From Corynebacterium auriscanis (GTDB taxonomy: Bacteria > Actinomycetota > Actinomycetes > Mycobacteriales > Mycobacteriaceae), in the NCBI RefSeq assembly GCF_030408435.1, contig NZ_CP047046.1, forward strand, positions 1,284,572 through 1,348,571: a stretch of DNA of 64,000 nt. Reading direction: 5' to 3'. The notes below the pieces were generated by a model. It was not told the DNA's origin and ran no database searches. It saw only the letters and a list, made by a program, of their open reading frames with translations. Below, one piece after another: positions 23,920 through 30,834 of this stretch. Position 1 is the stretch's first letter. Each line of letters opens with the position of its first letter. Position numbers and translations under genes: made by a program.

Positions 23920-25182
23920 TTACACCACCCGCGATTGCGGATGCGCCCCAAGGCGCGCAAGAATCCGCAGTAACTCTACGGTCCAATCCCGAACAGCAGA
24001 GAAATCCACCACGGTATAAATGCCGGCGACCCGTTTGATCGCATCGACAGTTGTGGCGAGGTCCTGCAGCTGAGCATCTGACAACTGGGCGAGATCCCGG
24101 CTGAGATCGGCGGCCTCAGCTGGATAGAATCCACGGCTGCGCTCCAGATTGAGCCGACCATAGTGCAGCATCATCAGGGACATAAAAGCCCAGCCAATGA
24201 GCGCGGTCATCAAACCTCGGGCAACGACCTCATCGTCTTTAGCTGCGGGCCACACCGACCATACTTCAGCGCGCCACGCGGAAATGAAGTCCCGAATTTC
24301 GCGGTCTTCCAACGCCGGCGTGGAGTTATCCTGAGGGAATCCCGCGATCACGCACGCCACGTCGAACGCTATGTCACGGAAACTCGCCCATTCGTAATCG
24401 AGGAAAACCACCTGGTTTGCCAACATAATGTTGTCTGGAGTGAGGTCGAAAGGCGTGAATGCTAGCAGGTCAGTACGCGACTGACGATCCGCGGACTCTT
24501 CAGCAAAGGCAACCACCTCATCAGGTATCACCACCTGATTTTCCCGAAGCAGCCCTAATCCTTGCCGGATTAGCTTGGCAATATCCACATCAGATTCAGC
24601 GATGAAACCGGAATCCATCCCGTGTTTTATACACTGGCGCTTCATCAAAGTTTCATAAGACGAATGCCCCCCAAACGTATTGGCGTGCATTTTGCCCAAC
24701 CGTCGTCCCAGTTTACGCACCGCCACCAACCGTTCCTCGGGCTCATGAAGCGTGAGGATATCGGTGTAGTTCGGCCCGTCGCCGGCGTCAGAAAGAATAA
24801 GAATGCGTTGCTCGATGTCGTAAGCCAACAGCAAGGGGCCCGGGCGGCAAGCCTCAGGAAGGGTATTCGTGTATTGGTAGGCTACCACTTCCCTGATGAG
24901 GCTGAGGTTGTTCATCGCGACGGAGTCGATGCCACCGGCGTTCGTGCTTTCAGGCTCAGGTTGCCCGTCGACGACCGGCGCCGTGCCAGCATTGGCCGGG
25001 GGCAACTGTTTGATGACAACCGTGCGTTCGTGGAGGAAAGGGTTGGGCGTCACACGGCAACGGAGAACTAAAGCCGGGCCATCCCCTCCCAAATCCTCGG
25101 GCATAGAAAGCTCCGGGGTGCCACCAAAACGGGCCGCCAGCAGGTGGCGGGCCGCATCCATGGTGGCTTCTACCGATTGCAC
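23920..25182 (-). CDS. phosphotransferase of the APH/choline kinase fold
   Basis: This 420-residue cytoplasmic protein has the aminoglycoside-phosphotransferase-like kinase fold. The catalytic loop is FTPFDLTPDNIML near residue 236, with the usual His replaced by Phe. The metal-binding motif follows in VVFLDYEWASF near 250. An ATP-lysine candidate is in TVVIKQLP near 58. Residues about 62-88 look like a low-complexity insertion. The substrate is unknown, and nothing specifically suggests antibiotic resistance. The GTG at 25182 has AGGAAAGG upstream. It lies between aspS and rarA as in other corynebacteria. Confidence 0.75.
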   Translation of the reverse strand: MQSVEATMDAARHLLAARFGGTPELSMPEDLGGDGPALVLRCRVTPNPFLHERTVVIKQLPPANAGTAPVVDGQPEPESTNAGGIDSVAMNNLSLIREVVAYQYTNTLPEACRPGPLLLAYDIEQRILILSDAGDGPNYTDILTLHEPEERLVAVRKLGRRLGKMHANTFGGHSSYETLMKRQCIKHGMDSGFIAESDVDIAKLIRQGLGLLRENQVVIPDEVVAFAEESADRQSRTDLLAFTPFDLTPDNIMLANQVVFLDYEWASFRDIAFDVACVIAGFPQDNSTPALEDREIRDFISAWRAEVWSVWPAAKDDEVVARGLMTALIGWAFMSLMMLHYGRLNLERSRGFYPAEAADLSRDLAQLSDAQLQDLATTVDAIKRVAGIYTVVDFSAVRDWTVELLRILARLGAHPQSRVV

Positions 25183-25211
25183 GTGGGTTGTACCTTTCCT
25201 CGCGGGACCTG

Positions 25212-26999
25212 CTACTGAGGCTTGCTCTTTGGCTTGAAATCGATGCCGGATTCCTTCCGCTGAGCTGCAGAAATCTCGCCTGGGGCATCGGTAAGCGGAT
25301 CCACACCACCACCGGACTTAGGGAAGGCAATCACATCGCGGATGGAGGAGAACCCACCCAGCAGGCTCACGATACGGTCCCATCCGAATGCGATACCGCC
25401 GTGTGGTGGAGCACCGAACGCGAAGGCATCCAGCAGGAAGCCGAACTTCTCCTGCGCCTCCTCCTCAGAGATACCCATGACCTTGAATACACGCTCCTGG
25501 ATATCGTGACGGTGAATACGAATAGAACCGCCCCCGATCTCATTGCCGTTACACACGATATCGTAAGCGTAAGCTAGTGCGGAGCCGGGATCCGTATCGA
25601 ATGTGTCCAGAAATTCCGGCTTTGGGGAAGTAAATGCGTGGTGCACTGCCGTCCACGCGCTATTGCCCAGCGCCACGTCACCGGATGCAGTGGCATCAGC
25701 TGCGGGCTCGAACAGAGGAGCATCCACAACCCACGTGAAGGCCCAGTCCCCTTCCTTGATCAAGCCCAACTTGTTTGCGATCTCACCGCGAGCTGCACCG
25801 AGCAGAGCGCGAGAAGACTTGGTCTCGCCGGCGGCGAAGAAGATGCAGTCGCCTGGCTTTGCGCCCACGTGATCAGCGATGCCCGCGCGCTCTTCTTCGG
25901 TGATGTTCTTGGCCACAGGGCCGGACAGCTCACCGTCCTCGCCCACTAGGATGTATGCCAAGCCCTTGGCGCCACGCTGCTTAGCCCACTCCTGCCAAGC
26001 ATCCAGCTGACGGCGAGGCTGTCCAGCGCCACCTTCCATGACTACTGCGCCCACGTATTCATTCTGGAACACGCGGAACGTCGTGTCCTTGAAAAAGTCG
26101 GTGCACTCGGTGATCTGAATGTCGAAGCGCAGGTCTGGCTTATCGGAACCGTACAGGCGCATCGCATCGGCGTACGTCATGCGTGGGATCGGCGTGGAGA
26201 TTTCGTAACCGATTTCTTTCCAAATGGCCACCAAGATTTCCTCGGCCAGGGCGATGACATCTTCCTGATCCACGAAGCTCATCTCAACGTCCAGCTGAGT
26301 AAACTCCGGCTGGCGGTCGGCACGGAAATCCTCGTCGCGGTAGCAGCGGGCGATCTGGTAATAACGCTCCATACCCGCGACCATCAGTAGCTGCTTGAAC
26401 AGCTGTGGAGACTGTGGCAATGCATAAAACGTGCCCGGCTTTAGACGCGCGGGAACTAGGAAGTCACGGGCGCCCTCAGGGGTGGAGCGGGTCAGCGTAG
26501 GGGTTTCGATCTCCGTGAAATCGTGACGTGCTAGCACACTACGGGCTGCCGCATTGACCTTGGAGCGCAAGCGCAGCGCATCACCCTGGGTCTTGCGGCG
26601 CAGATCCAGGTAGCGGTACTTCAGGCGGGTTTCCTCTCCCACTTCACCAGCAGAAGAAGGATCGTCAATCTGGAATGGTAGAGCGGCCGAAGCGTTGAGA
26701 ACCTCAAGAGCCGAAACGTTAACCTCGACGCCGCCCGATGGAAGATTGGGGTTTTCTGACCCCTCAGGACGGGCCTCAACGATTCCGGTGACCTTGATGC
26801 AGTATTCGCTGCGGAGATCATGCGCGCGCTCGGCAACTTCCGACTCGCGGAAGACTACCTGTGCGATGCCGGAGCGATCGCGCATGTCGATAAAGATCAC
26901 GCCACCGTGATCACGACGGCGCCCCACCCAACCGGTAAGGGTAACTTCTTGGCCAATGTTTTCTGGACGAAGTTCGCCCGCAAGATGCGTCCGCAACAC
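25212..26999 (-). CDS. aspS: aspartyl-tRNA synthetase
   Basis: This 595-residue class II synthetase contains an N-terminal OB anticodon-binding domain ([25 protein letters not shown], residues 20-44 in part), motif 2 ([22 protein letters not shown] in part) and a bacterial GAD insertion. Motif 3 is [11 protein letters not shown] near the C-terminus. Many actinobacterial AspRS also charge tRNA-Asn for GatCAB conversion; which type this is cannot be decided here. The GTG at 26999 has AAGGAA upstream. The 525-bp region upstream carries repeats and then an IS30 remnant. Confidence 0.97.
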   Translation of the reverse strand: MLRTHLAGELRPENIGQEVTLTGWVGRRRDHGGVIFIDMRDRSGIAQVVFRESEVAERAHDLRSEYCIKVTGIVEARPEGSENPNLPSGGVEVNVSALEVLNASAALPFQIDDPSSAGEVGEETRLKYRYLDLRRKTQGDALRLRSKVNAAARSVLARHDFTEIETPTLTRSTPEGARDFLVPARLKPGTFYALPQSPQLFKQLLMVAGMERYYQIARCYRDEDFRADRQPEFTQLDVEMSFVDQEDVIALAEEILVAIWKEIGYEISTPIPRMTYADAMRLYGSDKPDLRFDIQITECTDFFKDTTFRVFQNEYVGAVVMEGGAGQPRRQLDAWQEWAKQRGAKGLAYILVGEDGELSGPVAKNITEEERAGIADHVGAKPGDCIFFAAGETKSSRALLGAARGEIANKLGLIKEGDWAFTWVVDAPLFEPAADATASGDVALGNSAWTAVHHAFTSPKPEFLDTFDTDPGSALAYAYDIVCNGNEIGGGSIRIHRHDIQERVFKVMGISEEEAQEKFGFLLDAFAFGAPPHGGIAFGWDRIVSLLGGFSSIRDVIAFPKSGGGVDPLTDAPGEISAAQRKESGIDFKPKSKPQ

Positions 27000-27268
27000 G
27001 TTTACAACGTTCCTTTTCCTCTAAGTGTGCAATCGACCCCTCAGCTTACCGCATTTGCTCTGTAGCCCTCTCTCCGGCCCAGCCTCATCCCCTCAACCCG
27101 GTGGCTGGGATTCTCTCTCACAGCTGACAACCTTCCTGGCATTTTGCGGGCCAACCATTTGCCCCTTTTGTTCCTTGGGGCAGCGCTCGCTAATCCGCCG
27201 GCACGTTGTGAAGGCTCACGACTTTTTTCCGACGCCCCCCTCTCTCCCCAGCAACGAATAGCGTTGGC

Positions 27269-27478
27269 GGCTGGGTACCCACCACCCCACGCCCTAGCCC
27301 TAGTTCGAACCCGAGCTCGCACCCTAGCTCGCACCCCTCGGGTAGCAAACGAGGTTGGGGGGCTGGGTACCCACCACCCCACGCCCTAGCCCTAGTTCGA
27401 ACCCTAGTTCGCACCCCTCGGGTAGCGAACGGGGTTGGGGGCTGAGTACCCACCACCCCACGCCCTACCCCACGCCCT
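27269..27478. repeat. 79/92-bp tandem repeat with 12-bp subrepeats
   Basis: Units start at 27269, 27361 and 27440 with the core GGCTGGGTACCCACCACCCC and GCCCTAGCCCTAGTTCGAAC. Unit 1 is 92 bp, unit 2 is 79 bp and the third is truncated. The size difference is one extra copy of a 12-bp subrepeat (CCTAGYTCGMAC type: three in unit 1, two in unit 2) plus one G. The region is C-rich on the plus strand and has GGGTACCC palindromes. I do not recognise the repeat family. Confidence 0.85.
27456..27477 (-). other. G-quadruplex-type motif
   Basis: The minus strand carries four G-tracts of 3-4 bases with 2-3-base loops (tracts at 27475-27477, 27468-27471, 27463-27465 and 27456-27459), fitting the G3N1-7 pattern. 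More G-tracts continue beyond it in the truncated third repeat unit. It lies between aspS and the IS30-like element. Folding is inferred from the pattern alone. Confidence 0.45.
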
Positions 27479-27521
27479 CATTCCCACAATGTGCAGCAGA
27501 ACTCTGACAAAATCACGGGAA

Positions 27522-29025
27522 GGGTCAGGCGGTGAATGCAACATCTTCGGATGGATCGAGGTTAAAGAATACTTCCCTCGGGGTCAGTCCATCTAGCACC
27601 ACCCGTGGAGTGTCGTTGATGAGGTCTTCATATTCCTGGAGTTGCTCATGGGTCACCGTGGCAAGATCGGTGCCTTTCGGAATGAATCGGCGTAGCTCGG
27701 CATTAATATTCTCGTTACTCGGCCGCTGCCATGGGGAGTGCGGATCGCAGAAGTAGAGCTTCAACCCCTCAAAATGTTCGGCCAGCTGACCACTGGCAGC
27801 CATTTCCGCTCCCTGATCCCAGGTCAGGGTCTGGACACGACGGTCTGGGGCGATAGCCATCTGGTTGATCTGCCCGAGCATGTCTTTCAACGCGGTGACC
27901 ACGGTCTGGGACGTGTGATCGGTGGTTAACAACCTGGCCATGAACAACCGGCTATGCCGTTCTATCAAGGTGATGATCGCGTGCTTTCCACCCTGAGCGC
28001 CTCACACGAGATCACCTTCCCAATGCCCTGGCACCGCCCGGTCAGCAGCGTGTGGTGGGCGGGTGGAGTATTGTCGCGCCATGAACCCATGGTTTCGCCC
28101 CGCGCCCGCGAGTCGGTAGCTTCGAGCGGGGTCGTCGTCCTGTGCGACCTGACCGAAAGGGCGTAGTCGACGGTTAACTCATGGCGTAGCCCACCAGCTG
28201 CTTGGACGTAGAGGGCTTGGTAAATCGTTTCGTGTGACAAGGTCAACTCCTGATGAATGCCGGATAAACGTTTCAGCCTAGCTACAATACGTTTCGGTGA
28301 GACCTGCCGGTTCAAGCAGTCGAATGACGATACGTCGTAACGTGGTATGAGCATCAAGTTTTCGCGGTTTCGGGCGTTTGGCTGCATCGATGCTGCGTTG
28401 CTGGGCTATCAGTGGGTGATACACCCCGTCGATACTGTTGCGGGTTACCTCGCGGCTGATCACGCTGGGATGCCTGCCGAGTTGTCGGGCGGTGCGGCGG
28501 ATGGAATAACTCTGATCTAGGCAAAACTTGATGTAGACCCTGTCGAACGCGGTTAAGCGCATACCCCGGCCGACTTTGACTGTCGCTGGCTGATAATTCA
28601 CCACCACGGGGTCTACTGACAACACAATGGGTTGATCACGGTTACTTGTCGACGATACCGACGGGCGGGACACAGGCATGACAGAATTATGTACCCACCG
28701 GTACACGGTAACTGGGTGGACACCAGTTCTGGCGGCAATATCGTGATCACTTCGCCCAGCACATGCTAAGAACATGACCATCATCTGGGTGGTTGTCTTG
28801 TGGGTGGCAAGACCACCACCACGTCCCCGCGCAAGGCGCGCACCTTGGCTTGTGATGTAGTCCCGCAACGCACGGTCGGTACAGCCAGTGGCTTGGGCTG
28901 CGTGCAGTGCGCTGTAGCGGTGGTTCGCGATCAGGTCGAAAGCAGCAACAACAGCAGGATCGGGAGTGTAGGACATCATCAACACCTCATGAACAAATCA
29001 GGGTGTTGCATTCACCACTAGACCC
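27522..29025 (-). mobile_element. degraded IS30-family insertion sequence
   Basis: An element of about 1.5 kb is bounded by imperfect terminal inverted repeats. The left end reads GGGTCAGGCGGTGAATGCAA. The complement of the right end reads GGGTCTAGTGGTGAATGCAA, and both continue CA(T/C)C. The best-conserved part is GGTGAATGCAACA at 27531-27543 and its complement at 29004-29016. The only cargo is one transposase gene, now broken. No clear target duplication is visible at the edges. It lies between aspS and the metallopeptidase gene. Confidence 0.8.
27525..28985 (-). pseudogene. IS30-family transposase, frameshifted
   Basis: The reading frame is split into three. The N-terminal part (28985 to about 28310) has two helix-turn-helix regions, including ARQLGRHPSVISREVTRN. 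A frameshift near 28320 leads to the segment with ETIYQALYVQAAGGLRHEL. A second shift near 28080-28100 restores DRAVPGHWEGDLV, followed by an in-frame TGA near 28004. The last part (from about 27968) has the remaining catalytic motifs LTWDQGAEM and SPWQRPSNENINAEL and ends inside the left terminal repeat. All DDE residues can be traced across frames, but no intact transposase can be made. Confidence 0.85.
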
Positions 29026-29458
29026 CACCCTCATTTTTGTTGGACTTCTGCTGCACATTCGTGGTTCAGCGCGAGATCATTGGTACCTGAGCATTCAGAA
29101 GAGGCCCCTATGCCCTCCACCCTGCACATCCTGTCGTTCCTCCTTAATCCCTTCCGCCTTGTCAAGCCCCCACTCTTTTACAAGCAGCCTCGGGCGCGTC
29201 AATTCCAATCGACCCTTCGCAATGCTAAAAACCACATCACCTATGCAAAGCAGCAGGACTCCTACACCCTTAACAACCTCGCCCGCAGAGTTGAAAACCC
29301 TTATCGAAATACCCATTTCACCTCCGCAGCGACCTCCCCTAGGGTGCAAGTAAAAGATGATCGCAACGTCCCGCGCCGTATCGGTTTGCAAGCACTTCCC
29401 TATAGGTTGCGCCTAGAAGATGACGCGGGAAATGCGGAAATGTGGCACGATTTAACGT
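29026..29458. other. 433-bp region between IS end and metallopeptidase gene
   Basis: I cannot support a gene. An open frame on the plus strand (29080-29469, 129 codons) overlaps the start of the next gene but has no recognisable domain or good ribosome-binding site. Base use is more AT-rich than in neighbouring genes. The region presumably contains the promoter of the metallopeptidase gene. A TATAGG hexamer at about 29400 is a weak -10 candidate. Confidence 0.45.
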
Positions 29459-30385
29459 GTGACTTTTAACAACAACCTTGGCGACTACAGCGACCGCGGA
29501 AGTTCTGCAGGTGGCGCTGGTTTTGGTGGCGGCATGCGTGGTGGCGGCGGTGGTGGTCCACTGATGTGGATCCTCGGCAGCGTCATCGGCCGAAAGTTCG
29601 GCATCCCCGGCATTCTGATCTTCGGCGCCATCCTTTTCTTTATGAACGGCGGCTTGGGCATGTTCGGTGGAGGTAGCAGCCAACAAGCTAGTCAACAGGG
29701 TGGCTCGGGTTCCTTCGCTCACTGCAAAACCGCCGAAGATGCCAACAACGACGATGATTGTCGCATGTTGGCCACGGCAAAGTCCCTGGATAAATTCTGG
29801 AGCAAGGCCGCTCCAGCTGAAATCGGCCAAGACTACTCTCAGCCGGGTTTGAAGCTGGGCAATGGCCAGGTCAACTCCGGTTGTGGCTCCGCGAATATGG
29901 CCCAAACGGGTCCGTTCTACTGCCCCTCCGATCAAACTGTGTACATCTCCACAAAGTTCTTCAGTGAGTTGAAGAAGCTCGGTGGTTCGGACGCACCGTT
30001 TTCCCAGGAGTACGTTGTAGCCCACGAGTTTGGCCACCACATTCAAAACATCGAGGGCAATTTGGGTCTTTCGGATTACAACCAGCCTGGTCCAGATTCC
30101 AACGCAGTAAAGATGGAACTGCAAGCCGATTGCTACGCGGGTGTTTGGGCACAGAACGCGGACAAGGGGCCAGATGCGGTGCTGGATCCGATCACCCAAA
30201 ACCAGGTTGATGAGGCCGTTCGTTCCGCACAATCCATCGGAGACGATCATATCCAGGAAAGCTCCGGTGGCGGCGTTCAACCCGATAAGTGGACCCACGG
30301 ATCTTCTAAGCAGCGCGTGGAATGGTTCATGCGGGGCTACCAAGGCGGCACGGTTGATAGCTGTCGCCAAAATTTCAGGCGCTAA
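29459..30385 (+). CDS. ypfJ: neutral zinc metallopeptidase, YpfJ family
   Basis: This 308-residue membrane-anchored protein has a Gly-rich N-terminus and one membrane segment at about residues 45-70. The peptidase domain outside the membrane carries the zinc motif HEFGHH at 189-194, with a likely third ligand in ELQADCYAGVW near 219. Four cysteines in the outer domain may form disulphides. The physiological substrate of this family is unknown. The start is a GTG at 29459 with no clear ribosome-binding site. The gene faces the nuclease gene downstream and is followed by a good terminator. Confidence 0.9.
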   Translation: MTFNNNLGDYSDRGSSAGGAGFGGGMRGGGGGGPLMWILGSVIGRKFGIPGILIFGAILFFMNGGLGMFGGGSSQQASQQGGSGSFAHCKTAEDANNDDDCRMLATAKSLDKFWSKAAPAEIGQDYSQPGLKLGNGQVNSGCGSANMAQTGPFYCPSDQTVYISTKFFSELKKLGGSDAPFSQEYVVAHEFGHHIQNIEGNLGLSDYNQPGPDSNAVKMELQADCYAGVWAQNADKGPDAVLDPITQNQVDEAVRSAQSIGDDHIQESSGGGVQPDKWTHGSSKQRVEWFMRGYQGGTVDSCRQNFRR

Positions 30386-30394
30386 ACCGGAAAG

Positions 30395-30432
30395 AGGGCC
30401 GGCGGGTGATTTCTCACCGCCGCGCCCTTTTT
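30395..30432 (+). terminator. rho-independent terminator after ypfJ
   Basis: A GC-rich hairpin has arms AGGGCCGGCGGGTGA and TCACCGCCGCGCCCT, with one mismatch position and a TTTC-type loop. A run of five T follows at 30428-30432. It lies 10 bp after the stop codon. Confidence 0.88.
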
Positions 30433-30466
30433 CTATGCTTCTGGTGTTGCGCAGGACCTCGTCTTC

Positions 30467-30691
30467 CAGGTGCGCACAGCAGATGACGGGCGCCGCAGCA
30501 CCCATGCAATGGACGCTGGTTCTAACTGTCGCAAACCCTCTCAGGTGCGCACAGCAGATAACGGGCGCCACAGCACCCATGCAATGGACGCTGGTTCTAA
30601 CTGTCGCAAACCCTCTCAGGTGCGCACAGCAGATAACGGGCGCCACAGCACCCATGCAATGGACGCTGGTTCTAACTGTCGCAAACCCTGC
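30467..30691. repeat. 75-bp tandem repeat, three copies
   Basis: Units begin at 30467, 30542 and 30617 with CAGGTGCGCACAGCAGAT. The second and third are essentially identical and the first differs at a few positions. Each unit includes the palindrome GTGCGCAC. Size and intergenic position recall mycobacterial MIRU-type variable repeats, but the sequence is not one I recognise. Confidence 0.92.
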
Positions 30692-30733
30692 CGGGTGCAC
30701 TCCGTAAAACGGAATCCGCAATGGGAGTACATC

Positions 30734-30817
30734 AAGCACAAGTCACACAAGCACAAATCCAGCAAGCACAAGTCACGCAAGCATAAATCCATCAAGGACA
30801 AATCCAGCAAGCGCAAG
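30734..30817. repeat. 15-bp tandem repeat, about 5.5 copies
   Basis: The core is AAGCACAAGTCACAC with substitutions. In the plus-strand frame it reads KHKS(H/S/R/I) repeated, then KDKSS and KRK. The strand bias is purine-rich on plus. It directly follows the 75-bp repeats and ends about 20 bp before the nuclease stop codon. Confidence 0.8.
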
Positions 30818-30834
30818 CTTCTCTTGCAGGACCA

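Larger units (their letters stand above)
27000..27521. other. intergenic region upstream of aspS, mostly repeats
   Basis: No gene is supported. The first 60 bp hold the aspS leader. The stretch 27060-27260 shows nothing clear apart from pyrimidine-rich runs. From 27269 on it is tandemly repeated, and it ends at the left edge of the IS30-like element. The short frames on the minus strand here are products of the repeats. Confidence 0.6.
30433..30834. other. convergent intergenic region made mostly of repeats
   Basis: This 400-bp gap lies between the ypfJ terminator and the end of the nuclease gene. It consists of three 75-bp tandem units followed by a 15-bp tandem repeat. Because both periods are multiples of three, several frames stay open on both strands. 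One plus-strand frame (GTG 30470 to stop 30838) would encode three 25-residue repeats and a Lys/His/Ser-rich tail, but it lacks a convincing ribosome-binding site. Confidence 0.6.

Noticed and set aside
23920..25182. Antibiotic-resistance aminoglycoside phosphotransferase
   Set aside because: Only the fold is shared. The catalytic-loop histidine is replaced, and the conserved housekeeping context suggests another substrate.
27290..27420. tRNA-like GTTCGAAC segments
   Set aside because: They are part of the 12-bp subrepeats. No cloverleaf stems can be formed around them.
29080..29469. 129-codon plus-strand ORF overlapping the ypfJ start
   Set aside because: There is no domain, no clear ribosome-binding site and unusual composition. 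It could be an old remnant but cannot be supported.
29339..30739. Minus-strand frame of 466 codons across ypfJ and the 75-bp repeats
   Set aside because: It is antisense to the well-supported metallopeptidase, and the repeat part is open only because the period is a multiple of three.
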